A stretch of DNA of 64,000 nt from Anoxybacillus sp050480245 (GTDB lineage: Bacteria > Bacillota > Bacilli > Bacillales > Anoxybacillaceae), in the NCBI GenBank assembly GCA_050480245.1, contig JBCNEQ010000026.1. The stretch is one strand, 5' to 3'. The number at the start of each line of letters is the position of its first letter. Position 1 is the first letter of the stretch. The notes under the pieces were generated by a model. It did no database searches. It was not told where the DNA came from and was given only the letters and a program-made list of their open reading frames with translations. The position numbers were made by a program, and so were the translations under genes. Of this stretch, positions 32,029 through 41,522 are shown piece by piece.

Positions 32029-32669
32029 TGCTGACGGTTGCGATGCCAAAAGGACGTATTTTTGCGGAGGCGCTCGTATTGTTAAAACAAGCGGGTTATG
32101 AAATTCCTGATGACTTGGAACATTCTCGAAAACTAATGATTGACGTCCCGAATGAACAGATGCGCTTTATTTTAGCGAAGCCGATGGACGTTGTGACATA
32201 TGTTGAACATGGGGTTGCTGATGTCGGCATTGCTGGTAAAGATGTGCTCCTTGAAGAAGAGCGAGACGTGTATGAAATGTTGGATTTGCGCATAAGTCCT
32301 TGTTATTTGGCGGTGGCGGGGCTCCCGAATACGCGTGTTCACCCGATTGCGCCGAGAGTCGCAACAAAGTATCCAAATATCGCATCAACTTATTTTCGCG
32401 AGCAAGGGGAACAAGTAGAAATTATTAAATTAAACGGGTCTGTTGAATTAGCCCCACTCATTGGCCTAGCCGAACGAATTGTTGACATTGTTTCGACAGG
32501 GCGAACGTTAAAAGAAAACGGGCTCGTTGAATTAGAGCGAATTGTTGATGTGACATCCCGTTTTATTGTAAATCCGGTTAGTTATCGCATGCAAGATCGA
32601 GCGATTGAACAAATGGTTGATCGTTTAACATACGCGATCGAGAAAGCGGGGGAAAATGATGAAAATTGA
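32025..32669 (+). CDS. hisG: ATP phosphoribosyltransferase catalytic subunit, short form
   Basis: A 214-residue enzyme for the first step of histidine synthesis, ATP plus PRPP giving phosphoribosyl-ATP. The short form lacks the C-terminal regulatory domain and so depends on HisZ, encoded immediately upstream with a 4-bp overlap. The PRPP-binding loop is seen as ERIVDIVSTGRTLKENGL. Overlaps hisD by 14 bp. Confidence 0.97.
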   Translation: MMLTVAMPKGRIFAEALVLLKQAGYEIPDDLEHSRKLMIDVPNEQMRFILAKPMDVVTYVEHGVADVGIAGKDVLLEEERDVYEMLDLRISPCYLAVAGLPNTRVHPIAPRVATKYPNIASTYFREQGEQVEIIKLNGSVELAPLIGLAERIVDIVSTGRTLKENGLVELERIVDVTSRFIVNPVSYRMQDRAIEQMVDRLTYAIEKAGENDEN

Positions 32670-33936
32670 ACGTGTACAAGGGACCGTATCGCTTCGGCGG
32701 ACGATCGAAAGTGGAACGGAAGAGCAAAGACAAGCAGTCAAACGGATTATTGATGATGTGCGAAACAACGGAGATGGCGCATTAAAAAAATATACGGAAA
32801 TGTTTGATGGCATTTCGCTTGATACGTTTGCCGTCACCCAAGAAGAAATTGAAAAAGCATATTGGCTAGTTGATGAGAATATGGTTCATATCATTCGCGA
32901 AGCGGCGCAAAACATTCGAGAATATCACGAACGTCAACGAATGACATCGTGGTTTATGACGCGTGACGATGGAACGATTCTCGGACAAAAAGTAACACCG
33001 CTTGATGCAGTCGGTTTATATGTGCCGGGTGGAACAGCCGCCTATCCGTCGTCGGTGCTTATGAATGTCATTCCCGCGCAAGTGGCTGGGGTGAAACGCA
33101 TTGTCATCGTTTCTCCGCCAAATGAGTGCGGAACGTTGCCAGCGGCTGTCCTTGTTGCTGCATGTGAGCTCGGCGTTCAAGAGATATATAAAGTTGGCGG
33201 CGCTCAAGCGATTGCTGCACTAGCATACGGTACGGAGACGATTGAACCGGTCGATAAAATTTTCGGACCAGGAAACATTTTCGTGGCGCTTGCCAAAAGG
33301 GAAGTGTTTGGTCAAGTCGACATTGATATGATAGCAGGGCCGAGTGAAATTGTCGTTCTAGCCGATGAAACTGCAAAGCCGAACGAAATTGCCGCCGATT
33401 TATTATCGCAAGCAGAACATGATGAACGAGCGGTTAGTATATTAGTGACGCCGTCTTTACAACTTGCTTTAAAAGTAGAGGAAGAGGTGGAAAAACAGCT
33501 TGCTACCCTCCCGCGAAAAGAAATTGCACAAAAGGCGATCAATGAATACGGGGTCATTTATGTGACCGATACGATGAAACAAGCAATTGATGTCGTGAAC
33601 GAATTGGCGCCAGAACATCTAGAAGTTATGACGGCTGAGCCGTTTGAAATATTAAGTGACATTCGACATGCGGGTGCGATCTTTTTAGGCCCGTACAGTT
33701 CTGAGCCAGTGGGAGATTATTTTGCAGGAACGAATCATGTGTTGCCGACAAATGGGACCGCCCGTTTTTCGTCTGGGTTAACAGTTGAGGCATTTATGAA
33801 AAAATCAAGCATCATTTTTTATAGTCAACAAGCATGGCAACAACATGCGGAGAAAATTGCCGCGTTTGCACGGTTAGAAGGGCTTGAAGCACACGCACGA
33901 GCAGTAGAGGAACGATTAAAAAGGAGAGACAAATGA
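32656..33936 (+). CDS. hisD: Histidinol dehydrogenase
   Basis: A 426-residue zinc enzyme that oxidises L-histidinol twice, giving L-histidine with reduction of two NAD. Conserved blocks include GLYVPGGTAAYPSSVLMN, GPGNIFVALAKREVFGQVDIDMIAGPSEI, and QAEHDERA, with AGTNHVLPT near the C-terminal zinc-site region. It is the last pathway step although third in the operon. Overlaps hisB by 4 bp. Confidence 0.97.
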   Translation: MMKIERVQGTVSLRRTIESGTEEQRQAVKRIIDDVRNNGDGALKKYTEMFDGISLDTFAVTQEEIEKAYWLVDENMVHIIREAAQNIREYHERQRMTSWFMTRDDGTILGQKVTPLDAVGLYVPGGTAAYPSSVLMNVIPAQVAGVKRIVIVSPPNECGTLPAAVLVAACELGVQEIYKVGGAQAIAALAYGTETIEPVDKIFGPGNIFVALAKREVFGQVDIDMIAGPSEIVVLADETAKPNEIAADLLSQAEHDERAVSILVTPSLQLALKVEEEVEKQLATLPRKEIAQKAINEYGVIYVTDTMKQAIDVVNELAPEHLEVMTAEPFEILSDIRHAGAIFLGPYSSEPVGDYFAGTNHVLPTNGTARFSSGLTVEAFMKKSSIIFYSQQAWQQHAEKIAAFARLEGLEAHARAVEERLKRRDK

Positions 33937-34520
33937 TGCGGACAGCGACAATTAAACGAGCGACAAATGAAACACAAATTGAGCTTACGTTTGCGGTTGA
34001 TGGGGAAGGAAAAGCGGAGTTAGAAACAGGTGTCCCATTTTTAACACATATGCTGGATTTATTTACAAAGCACGGCCATTTTAATTTATTTGTTCAGGCA
34101 AAGGGAGACACACATATTGACGATCACCATACGACAGAAGATATCGGAATTTGTTTAGGGCAAGCGATTCGCCAAGCGCTTGGTGATAAAAAAGGAATTA
34201 GACGATACGGAAACGCGTTTGTTCCGATGGACGATGCGCTTGCCCAAGTCGTTATCGATGTGAGCAATCGCCCGCATCTTGAGTTTCGTGGCGAATTTCC
34301 GAGTCAAAAAGTAGGGACGTTTGATGTCGAGTTAGTGCATGAATTTTTATGGAAATTAGCTTTAGAAGCACGAATGAATGTCCATGTCATCGTTCATTAC
34401 GGTCGTAATACGCACCATATGATTGAGGCGGTATTTAAAGCACTTGCGCGCGCACTAGATGAGGCAACGATGATCGATCCGCGTGTCAAATCTGTACCGT
34501 CCACGAAAGGAATGTTGTAA
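33933..34520 (+). CDS. hisB: Imidazoleglycerol-phosphate dehydratase
   Basis: A 195-residue monofunctional HisB that removes water from imidazole glycerol phosphate. The two manganese-binding repeats HIDDHHTTEDIGI and GRNTHHMIEAVFKALARAL are present, as is GVPFLTHMLDLF. Unlike in enterics it is not fused to histidinol phosphatase; no histidinol phosphatase or HisC is in this window, so those steps are encoded elsewhere. Confidence 0.97.
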   Translation: MMRTATIKRATNETQIELTFAVDGEGKAELETGVPFLTHMLDLFTKHGHFNLFVQAKGDTHIDDHHTTEDIGICLGQAIRQALGDKKGIRRYGNAFVPMDDALAQVVIDVSNRPHLEFRGEFPSQKVGTFDVELVHEFLWKLALEARMNVHVIVHYGRNTHHMIEAVFKALARALDEATMIDPRVKSVPSTKGML

Positions 34521-35153
34521 ATGATCGGCATTATTGATTATGTTATGGGGAATTTATATAGCGTCAGCAAAGCGCTAGAGCGGCTAAATGTACCGTATAT
34601 CGTTGAAAGCGATCAAGACAAATTGCGTCAAGCAGATGGCTTCATTTTGCCTGGCGTTGGTTCATTTAAAGATGCGATGCACATTTTATCGGAAACGAGA
34701 CTTGATTCATTTATTCATGAACAAATAACGGAAGGAAAACCGCTTCTCGGCATTTGTTTAGGTATGCAACTTTTGTTTGAAGAGAGCGAAGAAAACGGTT
34801 TGACGTCCGGTTTGAAATTGCTTCCAGGTCGCGTCGTTCGTTTTACGGGTATGACAAAAGAAGGGAAGCGATACAAAGTACCGCATATGGGATGGAACGA
34901 ACTCAACTTTCACCACGCCTCCCCGCTTTTTGATCACGTTGAGCGAGGTCACGTATATTTCGTTCACTCTTATTATGTGCAAACGGACGAGCCGACGGTT
35001 GTATTAGCTAGTGCCCAATATGATGTGGAAGTTCCCGCGGTTGTTGGACGTGGAACGATATTTGGGACACAATTTCACCCGGAGAAAAGCGGAAAGCTCG
35101 GGATGCGTCTATTGCAAAATTATGCGAGGGTTGTAGAAAGGGAGAGGAACTAA
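34521..35153 (+). CDS. hisH: Imidazole glycerol phosphate synthase, glutamine amidotransferase subunit
   Basis: A 210-residue class I glutamine amidotransferase that supplies ammonia to HisF. Catalytic Cys lies in GICLGMQLLFE and the His/Glu pair in TQFHPEKSG; the oxyanion strand region is FILPGVGSFKDAM. It begins directly after the hisB stop codon and its end overlaps hisA by one base. Confidence 0.97.
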   Translation: MIGIIDYVMGNLYSVSKALERLNVPYIVESDQDKLRQADGFILPGVGSFKDAMHILSETRLDSFIHEQITEGKPLLGICLGMQLLFEESEENGLTSGLKLLPGRVVRFTGMTKEGKRYKVPHMGWNELNFHHASPLFDHVERGHVYFVHSYYVQTDEPTVVLASAQYDVEVPAVVGRGTIFGTQFHPEKSGKLGMRLLQNYARVVERERN

Positions 35154-35881
35154 TGTTTGCGATTTATCCAGCGATCGACATGCGCGACGGAAAATGTGTT
35201 CGTCTCGTGCAAGGAGATTACAATCAGGAAACGGTATATGGACATTCGCCAGTTGAAATGGCTCGTTCGTTTGTTTCACAAGGAGCGACATGGATTCATA
35301 TGGTCGATTTAGACGGCGCGAAAGAAGGAAGACGAGTGAATGATGCGTTTGTCGTTGAAGTGGCGAACACGTTAGGGGTCAACGTTCAAATTGGCGGTGG
35401 CATTCGTACTGAAGAAGATGTGGCATATTATTTAGCACAAGGCGTATCGCGTGTCATTTTAGGGAGCGCTGCCATTTCGAATCCTTCGTTTGTGAAAGCA
35501 ATGCTTCGCACATACGGTGAGCGCATTGTCATCGGCATTGATGCAAAAAACGGATTTGTGGCGACGGAAGGATGGACGCATACGTCGACGATCGAAGCGA
35601 TTGAGCTTGGTAAGCAACTTGCGGAAGCTGGAGCAGAAACGTTTATTTTTACAGATATCGCGACAGACGGGATGTTATCAGGACCAAATATCGAGGCGGT
35701 CGTTCGGCTAGCCGAAGCGACGAACAAACGAGTCATCGCCTCAGGAGGCATTCGCTCGCTTGATGACTTGCGCGCCTTAAAGCAATTCGAAAACGAAGGA
35801 GTGGCTGGAGCAATTGTCGGCAAAGCGCTATATACAAAACAGTTTACAGTCGCTGAGGCGTTAAAGGTGGTGGAGCAATGA
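35153..35881 (+). CDS. hisA: ProFAR isomerase HisA
   Basis: A 242-residue TIM-barrel isomerase converting ProFAR to PRFAR. Phosphate-binding motifs of the two half-barrels are QIGGGIRTEED and IASGGIRSLDDL; catalytic aspartates lie in YPAIDMRDGKCVRL (first strand) and FTDIATDGMLSGPN. Overlaps hisF by 4 bp. Confidence 0.97.
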   Translation: MFAIYPAIDMRDGKCVRLVQGDYNQETVYGHSPVEMARSFVSQGATWIHMVDLDGAKEGRRVNDAFVVEVANTLGVNVQIGGGIRTEEDVAYYLAQGVSRVILGSAAISNPSFVKAMLRTYGERIVIGIDAKNGFVATEGWTHTSTIEAIELGKQLAEAGAETFIFTDIATDGMLSGPNIEAVVRLAEATNKRVIASGGIRSLDDLRALKQFENEGVAGAIVGKALYTKQFTVAEALKVVEQ

Positions 35882-36636
35882 TCACAAAGCGAATTATTCC
35901 TTGTTTAGACGTGAAAGATGGACGCGTTGTCAAAGGGGTGCAATTTGTGTCATTGCGCGATGCGGGCGATCCGGTAGAGCTTGCGCGTGTGTATGATGAA
36001 CAAGGGGCTGACGAACTTGTTTTTTTAGATATTTCCGCTTCACACGAAGGTCGAAAAACGATGGTGGACGTCGTTCAGCGCGTTGCTGCGCAGCTTGCCA
36101 TTCCGTTTACTGTCGGAGGTGGTATTAGCACGTTAGAAGATATGAAAACGATTTTGCGTGCTGGCGCAGATAAAGTTTCTGTCAATACCGCGGCACTATT
36201 GCGCCCAGAGCTTATTACAGAAGGAGCGCGGTTTTTTGGTTCGCAATGTATCGTCGTGGCAATTGATGCGAAGTACGATCCAACGATGCAGTCGTGGCGC
36301 GTGTATACGCACGGCGGTCGCCGTCCGACAGATTGGGAAGTTGTCGCATGGGCGAAAGAGGCCGTCAAGCGCGGGGCGGGAGAAATTTTATTAACGAGCA
36401 TGGATCGCGATGGTGGCAAAGACGGTTTTGATTTGGCGTTGACGAAGCAAGTGAGTGAAGCAGTGTCCGTTCCTGTCATTGCATCTGGGGGGGCGGGATG
36501 CGCTCAACATTTTGTTGATGTGTTTCAAGCCGCTCAAGCGGATGCGGCGCTAGCGGCCTCCATTTTTCATTATAAAGAAACGTCTGTTCAACAAGTGAAA
36601 CAGTACGTGCGTAAACAGGGGGTAAACGTTCGATGA
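35878..36636 (+). CDS. hisF: Imidazole glycerol phosphate synthase, cyclase subunit
   Basis: A 252-residue TIM barrel that uses HisH-derived ammonia to form imidazole glycerol phosphate and AICAR. Key segments are RIIPCLDVKDGRVVKGVQF (catalytic Asp), FTVGGGISTLEDM and LTSMDRDGGKDGFD (second catalytic Asp). Overlaps hisI by 4 bp. Confidence 0.97.
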   Translation: MITKRIIPCLDVKDGRVVKGVQFVSLRDAGDPVELARVYDEQGADELVFLDISASHEGRKTMVDVVQRVAAQLAIPFTVGGGISTLEDMKTILRAGADKVSVNTAALLRPELITEGARFFGSQCIVVAIDAKYDPTMQSWRVYTHGGRRPTDWEVVAWAKEAVKRGAGEILLTSMDRDGGKDGFDLALTKQVSEAVSVPVIASGGAGCAQHFVDVFQAAQADAALAASIFHYKETSVQQVKQYVRKQGVNVR

Positions 36637-37256
36637 ATGTAAAAGATGTTCGCTTTAATGAGCAAGGGCTTGTGCCAGCGATTGTACAAGATGCGCACAG
36701 TAAAGAAGTTCTGACGTTAGCATACATGAACGAACAGTCGCTGCAAAAAACGTTGGAAACGAAAGAAACGTGGTTTTATAGCCGCTCTCGGCAAATGTTA
36801 TGGCATAAAGGGGAAACCTCTGGAAACGTACAAAAAGTTGTTGATATTCGCTACGACTGCGATGCGGACGCACTCCTTATTCTTGTTGAGCCGAAAGGGC
36901 CGGCTTGTCATACAGGGGAGTATTCTTGTTTTCATCATCGTTTAAGCGATGAAAAACCTATAGCTAGGACAGATCGCTTTGCCATTTTAAACGTGTTAGA
37001 ATCGGTCATTGCGGAGCGTGAAGCAAAGCGCCCTGAAGGATCGTATACAACATATTTATTTGAAAAAGGCATTGATAAAATCGCTAAAAAAGTTGGGGAG
37101 GAAGCGGCCGAAGTCATTATTGCGGCAAAAAATCGTTCAAAAGAAGAACTGCGATGGGAAGCGGCGGATTTATTGTATCATTTGCTTGTTTTGTTGCGTG
37201 AGCAGCGCGTGTCGCTCGATGATGTTCTTTTTGTACTAGCGGAGCGTCATCGGTAA
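36633..37256 (+). CDS. hisI: Bifunctional phosphoribosyl-AMP cyclohydrolase/phosphoribosyl-ATP pyrophosphatase
   Basis: A 207-residue HisIE fusion. The N-terminal cyclohydrolase domain (about 1-110) has the zinc/magnesium motif DIRYDCDADALLILVEPKGPACHTG; the C-terminal pyrophosphatase domain (about 115-207) has the MazG-like helices KVGEEAAEVIIAAKN and WEAADLLYHLLVLL. It catalyses steps two and three of the pathway and ends the operon. Confidence 0.97.
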   Translation: MNVKDVRFNEQGLVPAIVQDAHSKEVLTLAYMNEQSLQKTLETKETWFYSRSRQMLWHKGETSGNVQKVVDIRYDCDADALLILVEPKGPACHTGEYSCFHHRLSDEKPIARTDRFAILNVLESVIAEREAKRPEGSYTTYLFEKGIDKIAKKVGEEAAEVIIAAKNRSKEELRWEAADLLYHLLVLLREQRVSLDDVLFVLAERHR

Positions 37257-37266
37257 CGCTTTTTTG
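37243..37266 (+). terminator. his operon terminator
   Basis: Stem agcgt (37243-37247) with acgct (37256-37260), including the stop codon, followed by T6. Confidence 0.75.
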
Positions 37267-37276
37267 CCCATCCATG

Positions 37277-37304
37277 TTGTTCTGGAGCGAAAATGTGGTA
37301 TACT
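37277..37304 (+). promoter_or_regulatory. SigA-type promoter of yvcD
   Basis: TTGTTC (37277-37282) and TATACT (37299-37304), 16-bp spacer, 36 bp before the ATG. Confidence 0.6.
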
Positions 37305-37339
37305 GTCTTTCGGTGAATGAAATCAACATGGAGGGTTCG

Positions 37340-38785
37340 ATGGAAAAACATTGGCAAAAACGTGTCGGAAAAGTCATTCCGTTTATTCAAGACGGGACGT
37401 ACTTTTTTAATAAAGGTTTAACATGTTATCGCCGCCGAGATTTGCATAAAGCGAAAGCGTATTTGCAACGGGCCGTACAACTTGAGCCGGAACAAAGCGC
37501 ATTTGCTTGTCAATTGGCGATTGTATTGTCAGAATTGGGGGAATATGCGCAATCAAACGAATGGTTGTTGCGCGTCATTGAACGTGATGACGATTTAACC
37601 GAATGTTTTTATTTTTTGGCTAACAACTATGCTCATTTAGGCTTGTTTGGTGAGGCGACGAAATATGCTGAACTGTATATGGAGCGCGAGCCTGACGGGG
37701 AGTTCGCGGAATATACGCTCGACTTATTAGATATTTTAACGATTGAACAAGATGATGAATGGCTTAATTACGATGATATGTTAATGAAGCAAGAACAGGC
37801 GCGTACGTTGCTTGAACAAGGTGATTTTCAAGAAGCGATTGCTTTGTTTGAAGAAATGATTGAACAACATCCAGAAAATTGGGCGGCTTACAACAATTTA
37901 GCGCTTGCTTATTTTTATCAAGGTAATGTCGGGAGGGCACGACAAACGATCGAATACATTTTAAAGCAAAATCCAGGCAATTTGCATGCTCTTTGCAACG
38001 ATGCGGTATTTTCGTATTATTTACAAGAGCAAGAGCGACTGTTTTTACTCACGCAATCATTGCAGTGCGTCCATCCAATTTCATTTGAGCATCGGTATAA
38101 GCTGGGCGTGACGTTTGCGATCATTGGGCGATATGACTTGGCGTTTCAATGGCTGCGTCAACTGCAACGCCATGGGTTTGAAGGGGATGCTCCATTTTAC
38201 TATTGGTATGCGTATGCAGCTTATCATATGGGATATCGTATGCTAGCGGAGTCGATGTGGAAAAAATTAATCGCGCTTCATCCTGATAAAAAAGGAAGCG
38301 AACCGTGGCGCTACCGCGAACAGACGATTGAACACATTCAATCGCTATTTGAAAAGCAAGACGTTGCTTCTTCATTATATGCGTTATATTTAATAAGCAA
38401 GTCGTTTACACCAAACGATTGTCCGTTTCCAAAACAATCATGGTCTCATCCGCTTTTACAGCAATGGAGCGACTATGTATATGGTCATGGGCGCCAAACA
38501 CCAATATGTATGATTGATGCACATCGCATTGTCACGTTGCTTATTCAACATAACGGATTTGAATATGAGCCTTTATATATCGCGTGGTTTTCCTTTTTTA
38601 TTGAGGCAATGAAAAACATCGACTCATTTTCTAGTCATGCCGCATGGGCGGCTGCGTTTGAATATATGTTTCGCAAACATCGCGGTCAACGTGTGACGCA
38701 ACGCATGCTTGCTGAGCGGTATGGAGTATCCGTTGCGACGGTTGGGAAGTATGTGAAAGTCATTAAGCAGCATTGGTGTGAATGA
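37340..38785 (+). CDS. yvcD: Tetratricopeptide-repeat protein YvcD with C-terminal HTH-like segment
   Basis: A 481-residue cytoplasmic protein. TPR units are visible at about 25-125 (GLTCYRRRDLHKAKAYLQRAVQLEPE) and 155-235 (LEQGDFQEAIALFEEMIEQHPENWAAYNNLALAYF). The last ~35 residues (RVTQRMLAERYGVSVATVGKYVKVIKQHW) resemble a helix-turn-helix, so DNA binding is possible. Homologous to B. subtilis YvcD, function unknown, same position between the his operon and trxB. Start at ATG 37340 behind tggaggg; the in-frame ATG at 37274 overlaps the promoter. Confidence 0.88.
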   Translation: MEKHWQKRVGKVIPFIQDGTYFFNKGLTCYRRRDLHKAKAYLQRAVQLEPEQSAFACQLAIVLSELGEYAQSNEWLLRVIERDDDLTECFYFLANNYAHLGLFGEATKYAELYMEREPDGEFAEYTLDLLDILTIEQDDEWLNYDDMLMKQEQARTLLEQGDFQEAIALFEEMIEQHPENWAAYNNLALAYFYQGNVGRARQTIEYILKQNPGNLHALCNDAVFSYYLQEQERLFLLTQSLQCVHPISFEHRYKLGVTFAIIGRYDLAFQWLRQLQRHGFEGDAPFYYWYAYAAYHMGYRMLAESMWKKLIALHPDKKGSEPWRYREQTIEHIQSLFEKQDVASSLYALYLISKSFTPNDCPFPKQSWSHPLLQQWSDYVYGHGRQTPICMIDAHRIVTLLIQHNGFEYEPLYIAWFSFFIEAMKNIDSFSSHAAWAAAFEYMFRKHRGQRVTQRMLAERYGVSVATVGKYVKVIKQHWCE

Positions 38786-38879
38786 GCAAGTTAATGGACC
38801 CTTTTCTCTTGGTGTATTACGATAGGAATATGGAAATGATAAAATAGAGAGCCATTCATGGAGAAAGGGTGGAGGAAAC

Positions 38880-39827
38880 GTGGCACAGGACAAAATTTAT
38901 GACGTCATTATTATCGGTGCAGGACCAGCAGGAATGACGGCAGCTGTTTATACATCGCGTGCGAATTTATCGACGCTTATGCTTGAACGTGGGGTTCCGG
39001 GCGGTCAAATGGTGAATACAGGAGAAGTAGAAAACTATCCAGGTTATGACCATATTCTTGGACCAGAATTAGCAACAAAAATGTTTGAGCATGCGAAAAA
39101 ATTTGGCGCTGAATATGCATATGGTGATGTAAAAGAAGTGATTGACGGTGAAGAATATAAAACGGTTGTGACAAGCAATCAACAATATAAAGCTCGTGCA
39201 ATTATTATTGCGACAGGAGCAGAGTATAAAAAGCTTGGCGTTCCTGGCGAAAAAGAATTAGGGGGACGCGGTGTTTCATACTGCGCGGTATGTGATGGGG
39301 CGTTTTTTAAAGGTAAAGAACTTGTCGTTGTTGGCGGTGGAGACTCAGCGGTTGAGGAAGGTGTGTATTTAACACGTTTTGCAAGTAAAGTGACGATCGT
39401 TCATCGTCGCGACCAGTTACGTGCACAAAAAATTTTACAGCAACGTGCGTTTGCGAATGAGAAAATTGATTTCATTTGGAATCATACAGTGAAGCAAATT
39501 AACGAAAAAGATGGTCGCGTCGGCAGTGTGACGCTCGTTCACACACAAACAGGAGAAGAGCGTGAGTTTCCGTGTGACGGTGTGTTTATTTACATCGGGA
39601 TGGTGCCATTGACAAAGCCGTTTGCTTCGCTAGGTATTACGAATGAAAATGGCTACATTGAAACGAACGAACTAATGGAAACGAAAGTGCCTGGCATTTT
39701 TGCGGCGGGCGATGTTCGTGAAAAGTCGCTTCGTCAAATTGTTACAGCAACAGGAGATGGAAGCGTTGCGGCACAAAGTGCTCAACATTACGTGGAAGAA
39801 TTAAAGGAAAAGCTTAACATTCAGTAA
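38880..39827 (+). CDS. trxB: Thioredoxin reductase
   Basis: A 315-residue FAD- and NADPH-binding disulfide reductase that reduces thioredoxin. FAD-binding GAGPAGMTAAVY, redox-active CAVCDG, NADPH-binding GGGDSAVEEG, and C-terminal FAD motif GIFAAGDVREKSLRQIVTA are all intact. GTG start behind gggtggagg. Monocistronic by context, followed by a 325-bp gap. Confidence 0.98.
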   Translation: MAQDKIYDVIIIGAGPAGMTAAVYTSRANLSTLMLERGVPGGQMVNTGEVENYPGYDHILGPELATKMFEHAKKFGAEYAYGDVKEVIDGEEYKTVVTSNQQYKARAIIIATGAEYKKLGVPGEKELGGRGVSYCAVCDGAFFKGKELVVVGGGDSAVEEGVYLTRFASKVTIVHRRDQLRAQKILQQRAFANEKIDFIWNHTVKQINEKDGRVGSVTLVHTQTGEEREFPCDGVFIYIGMVPLTKPFASLGITNENGYIETNELMETKVPGIFAAGDVREKSLRQIVTATGDGSVAAQSAQHYVEELKEKLNIQ

Positions 39828-39928
39828 CGAAAACGTAATGTTGCTTTAATTGAACTGTAACACGCCTGAAACAATAAAAGAGTATGATAAAGGTAAGTAA
39901 TTGACCCCCTTTTTATATACACTTGTTG

Positions 39929-39959
39929 GCATGGGCTCTCGTCCCGTGCTTTCTTTTTT
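39929..39959 (+). terminator. Terminator in the trxB-yvcI gap
   Basis: Stem gcatggg (39929-39935) with cccgtgc (39943-39949, one G-T), then tttcttttttg. It lies about 100 bp after trxB. The rest of 39828-40152 is AT-rich and holds only a weak promoter candidate. Confidence 0.8.
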
Positions 39960-40078
39960 GCTTATGGTCATGAAAACGTTTCAAAATTTATACTTTGTGA
40001 CCGTTTGTAAGAAATAGTGTGGTGGGCGAAGGAAATAAATACAATAAATCATAATTAAAAATTTTAATAAAAATAATA

Positions 40079-40108
40079 TTGTATTGTTATTCAATGAAAA
40101 TGTATTCT
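40079..40108 (+). promoter_or_regulatory. Weak promoter candidate for the yvcI operon
   Basis: TTGTAT (40079-40084) and TATTCT (40103-40108), 18-bp spacer, upstream of yvcI. Confidence 0.35.
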
Positions 40109-40152
40109 AAAAGAAAAACACAAAGATAAAAAAGTTCTTGAGGTGAACGACG

Positions 40153-40611
40153 TTGCAACGAGTAACGAACTGTGTATTAGTTAAAGACGGGCACGTACTC
40201 TTGCTGAAAAAACCTCGGCGTGGTTGGTGGGTAGCGCCGGGTGGAAAAATGGAGCAAGGAGAGTCTATACGCGAAGCTTGTGTGCGCGAATATCGCGAAG
40301 AAACAGGTATTTACTTAAAAAACCCCCAATTAAAAGGGGTATTCACGTTTGTGATGAAACGAGGAGAAGAAATCGTTTCCGAGTGGATGATGTTTACGTT
40401 TTTTGCGGAACATTTTGACGGTGAAAACGTATTACAATGTGAAGAAGGAGAACTCGCTTGGCATCCGATTGAACATATTCCGACATTGCCAATGGCACCG
40501 GGCGATTACCATATTCTTGACTATGTTATTAAAGGGACAGGAATCATGTATGGCACATTTACGTATACAGAGGAATTTGAGTTGTTGTCTTACCGACTAG
40601 ATCCGAGTTAA
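40153..40611 (+). CDS. yvcI: Nudix hydrolase YvcI
   Basis: A 152-residue Nudix protein with an intact Nudix box beginning GGKMEQGE and ending REYREETGI, so it should hydrolyse a nucleoside-diphosphate-linked compound; MutT/8-oxo-dGTP-like activity is often annotated but unproven. TTG start 40153 with ribosome binding site gaggtga. First gene of the conserved yvcI-rapZ-glmR-whiA-crh cluster. Confidence 0.9.
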   Translation: MQRVTNCVLVKDGHVLLLKKPRRGWWVAPGGKMEQGESIREACVREYREETGIYLKNPQLKGVFTFVMKRGEEIVSEWMMFTFFAEHFDGENVLQCEEGELAWHPIEHIPTLPMAPGDYHILDYVIKGTGIMYGTFTYTEEFELLSYRLDPS

Positions 40612-40628
40612 AGAAAGGGGAGAGGGCG

Positions 40629-41522
40629 ATGAGCACAGGGTCAGCGCACGTTCAAATGGTCATTATTACAGGGATGTCGGGAGCGGGGAAAACAGTTGCC
40701 ATTCAAAGTTTTGAAGATTTAGGTTATTTTTGTGTCGATAATTTGCCACCGACATTGTTGCCGAAGTTTCTTGAATTAATTCGGGAATCAGGCAGCAATA
40801 AAATGAACAAAATTGCACTTGTTATGGATTTGCGCAGCCGCGACTTTTTTGACCGTCTCTTTGCGGCGCTCGATGATTTAGCGGAAACATCATGGGTAAC
40901 CCCGCAAATTTTATTTTTAGATGCAAGCGATGCAACGCTTGTTAGCCGCTATAAAGAAACGCGTCGCTCCCATCCGCTTGCGCCGAACGGGTTGCCGCTT
41001 GAAGGGATAAAGCTTGAGCGCCAATTGCTTGAAGAATTAAAAGGGCGTGCGCAAATGATTATTGATACATCAAACTTAAAACCGCGCGAACTGCGTGAAA
41101 AAATTGTGCAAACATTTGCGACACCAGCCACGACAACATTTTCTGTCAATGTCGTTTCATTTGGTTTTAAATATGGTTTGCCAATTGATGCGGATCTCGT
41201 GTTTGATGTCCGTTTCTTGCCAAATCCTCATTACATTGAGCATATGCGCCCAAAAACCGGATTAGATGAAGAAGTGTCATCTTATGTATTAAAGTGGACA
41301 GAAACGCAAAAATTTATTGAAAAAGTAACAGATTTGCTTTCGTTTATGCTTCCGCACTATAAACGAGAAGGAAAAAGTCAAGTTGTCATTGCGATCGGAT
41401 GTACAGGTGGACAGCATCGTTCTGTAACGTTAGCGGAGTATATCGCACGTTATTTTGCAGACGAATATACAACGCACGTGTCACATCGAGATATTGCAAA
41501 AAGAAAGGATACGCATCGGTGA
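40629..41522 (+). CDS. rapZ: RapZ family nucleotide-binding protein (YvcJ)
   Basis: A 297-residue protein with Walker A GMSGAGKTVAI and Walker B-like ALVMDLRSRDF; the C-terminal half carries the conserved HPLAPNG region, DVRFLPNPHYI and GCTGGQHRSV. In B. subtilis YvcJ hydrolyses GTP and affects competence; in enterics RapZ controls the glmS-regulating small RNAs. The stop overlaps the glmR start by 4 bp. Confidence 0.95.
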   Translation: MSTGSAHVQMVIITGMSGAGKTVAIQSFEDLGYFCVDNLPPTLLPKFLELIRESGSNKMNKIALVMDLRSRDFFDRLFAALDDLAETSWVTPQILFLDASDATLVSRYKETRRSHPLAPNGLPLEGIKLERQLLEELKGRAQMIIDTSNLKPRELREKIVQTFATPATTTFSVNVVSFGFKYGLPIDADLVFDVRFLPNPHYIEHMRPKTGLDEEVSSYVLKWTETQKFIEKVTDLLSFMLPHYKREGKSQVVIAIGCTGGQHRSVTLAEYIARYFADEYTTHVSHRDIAKRKDTHR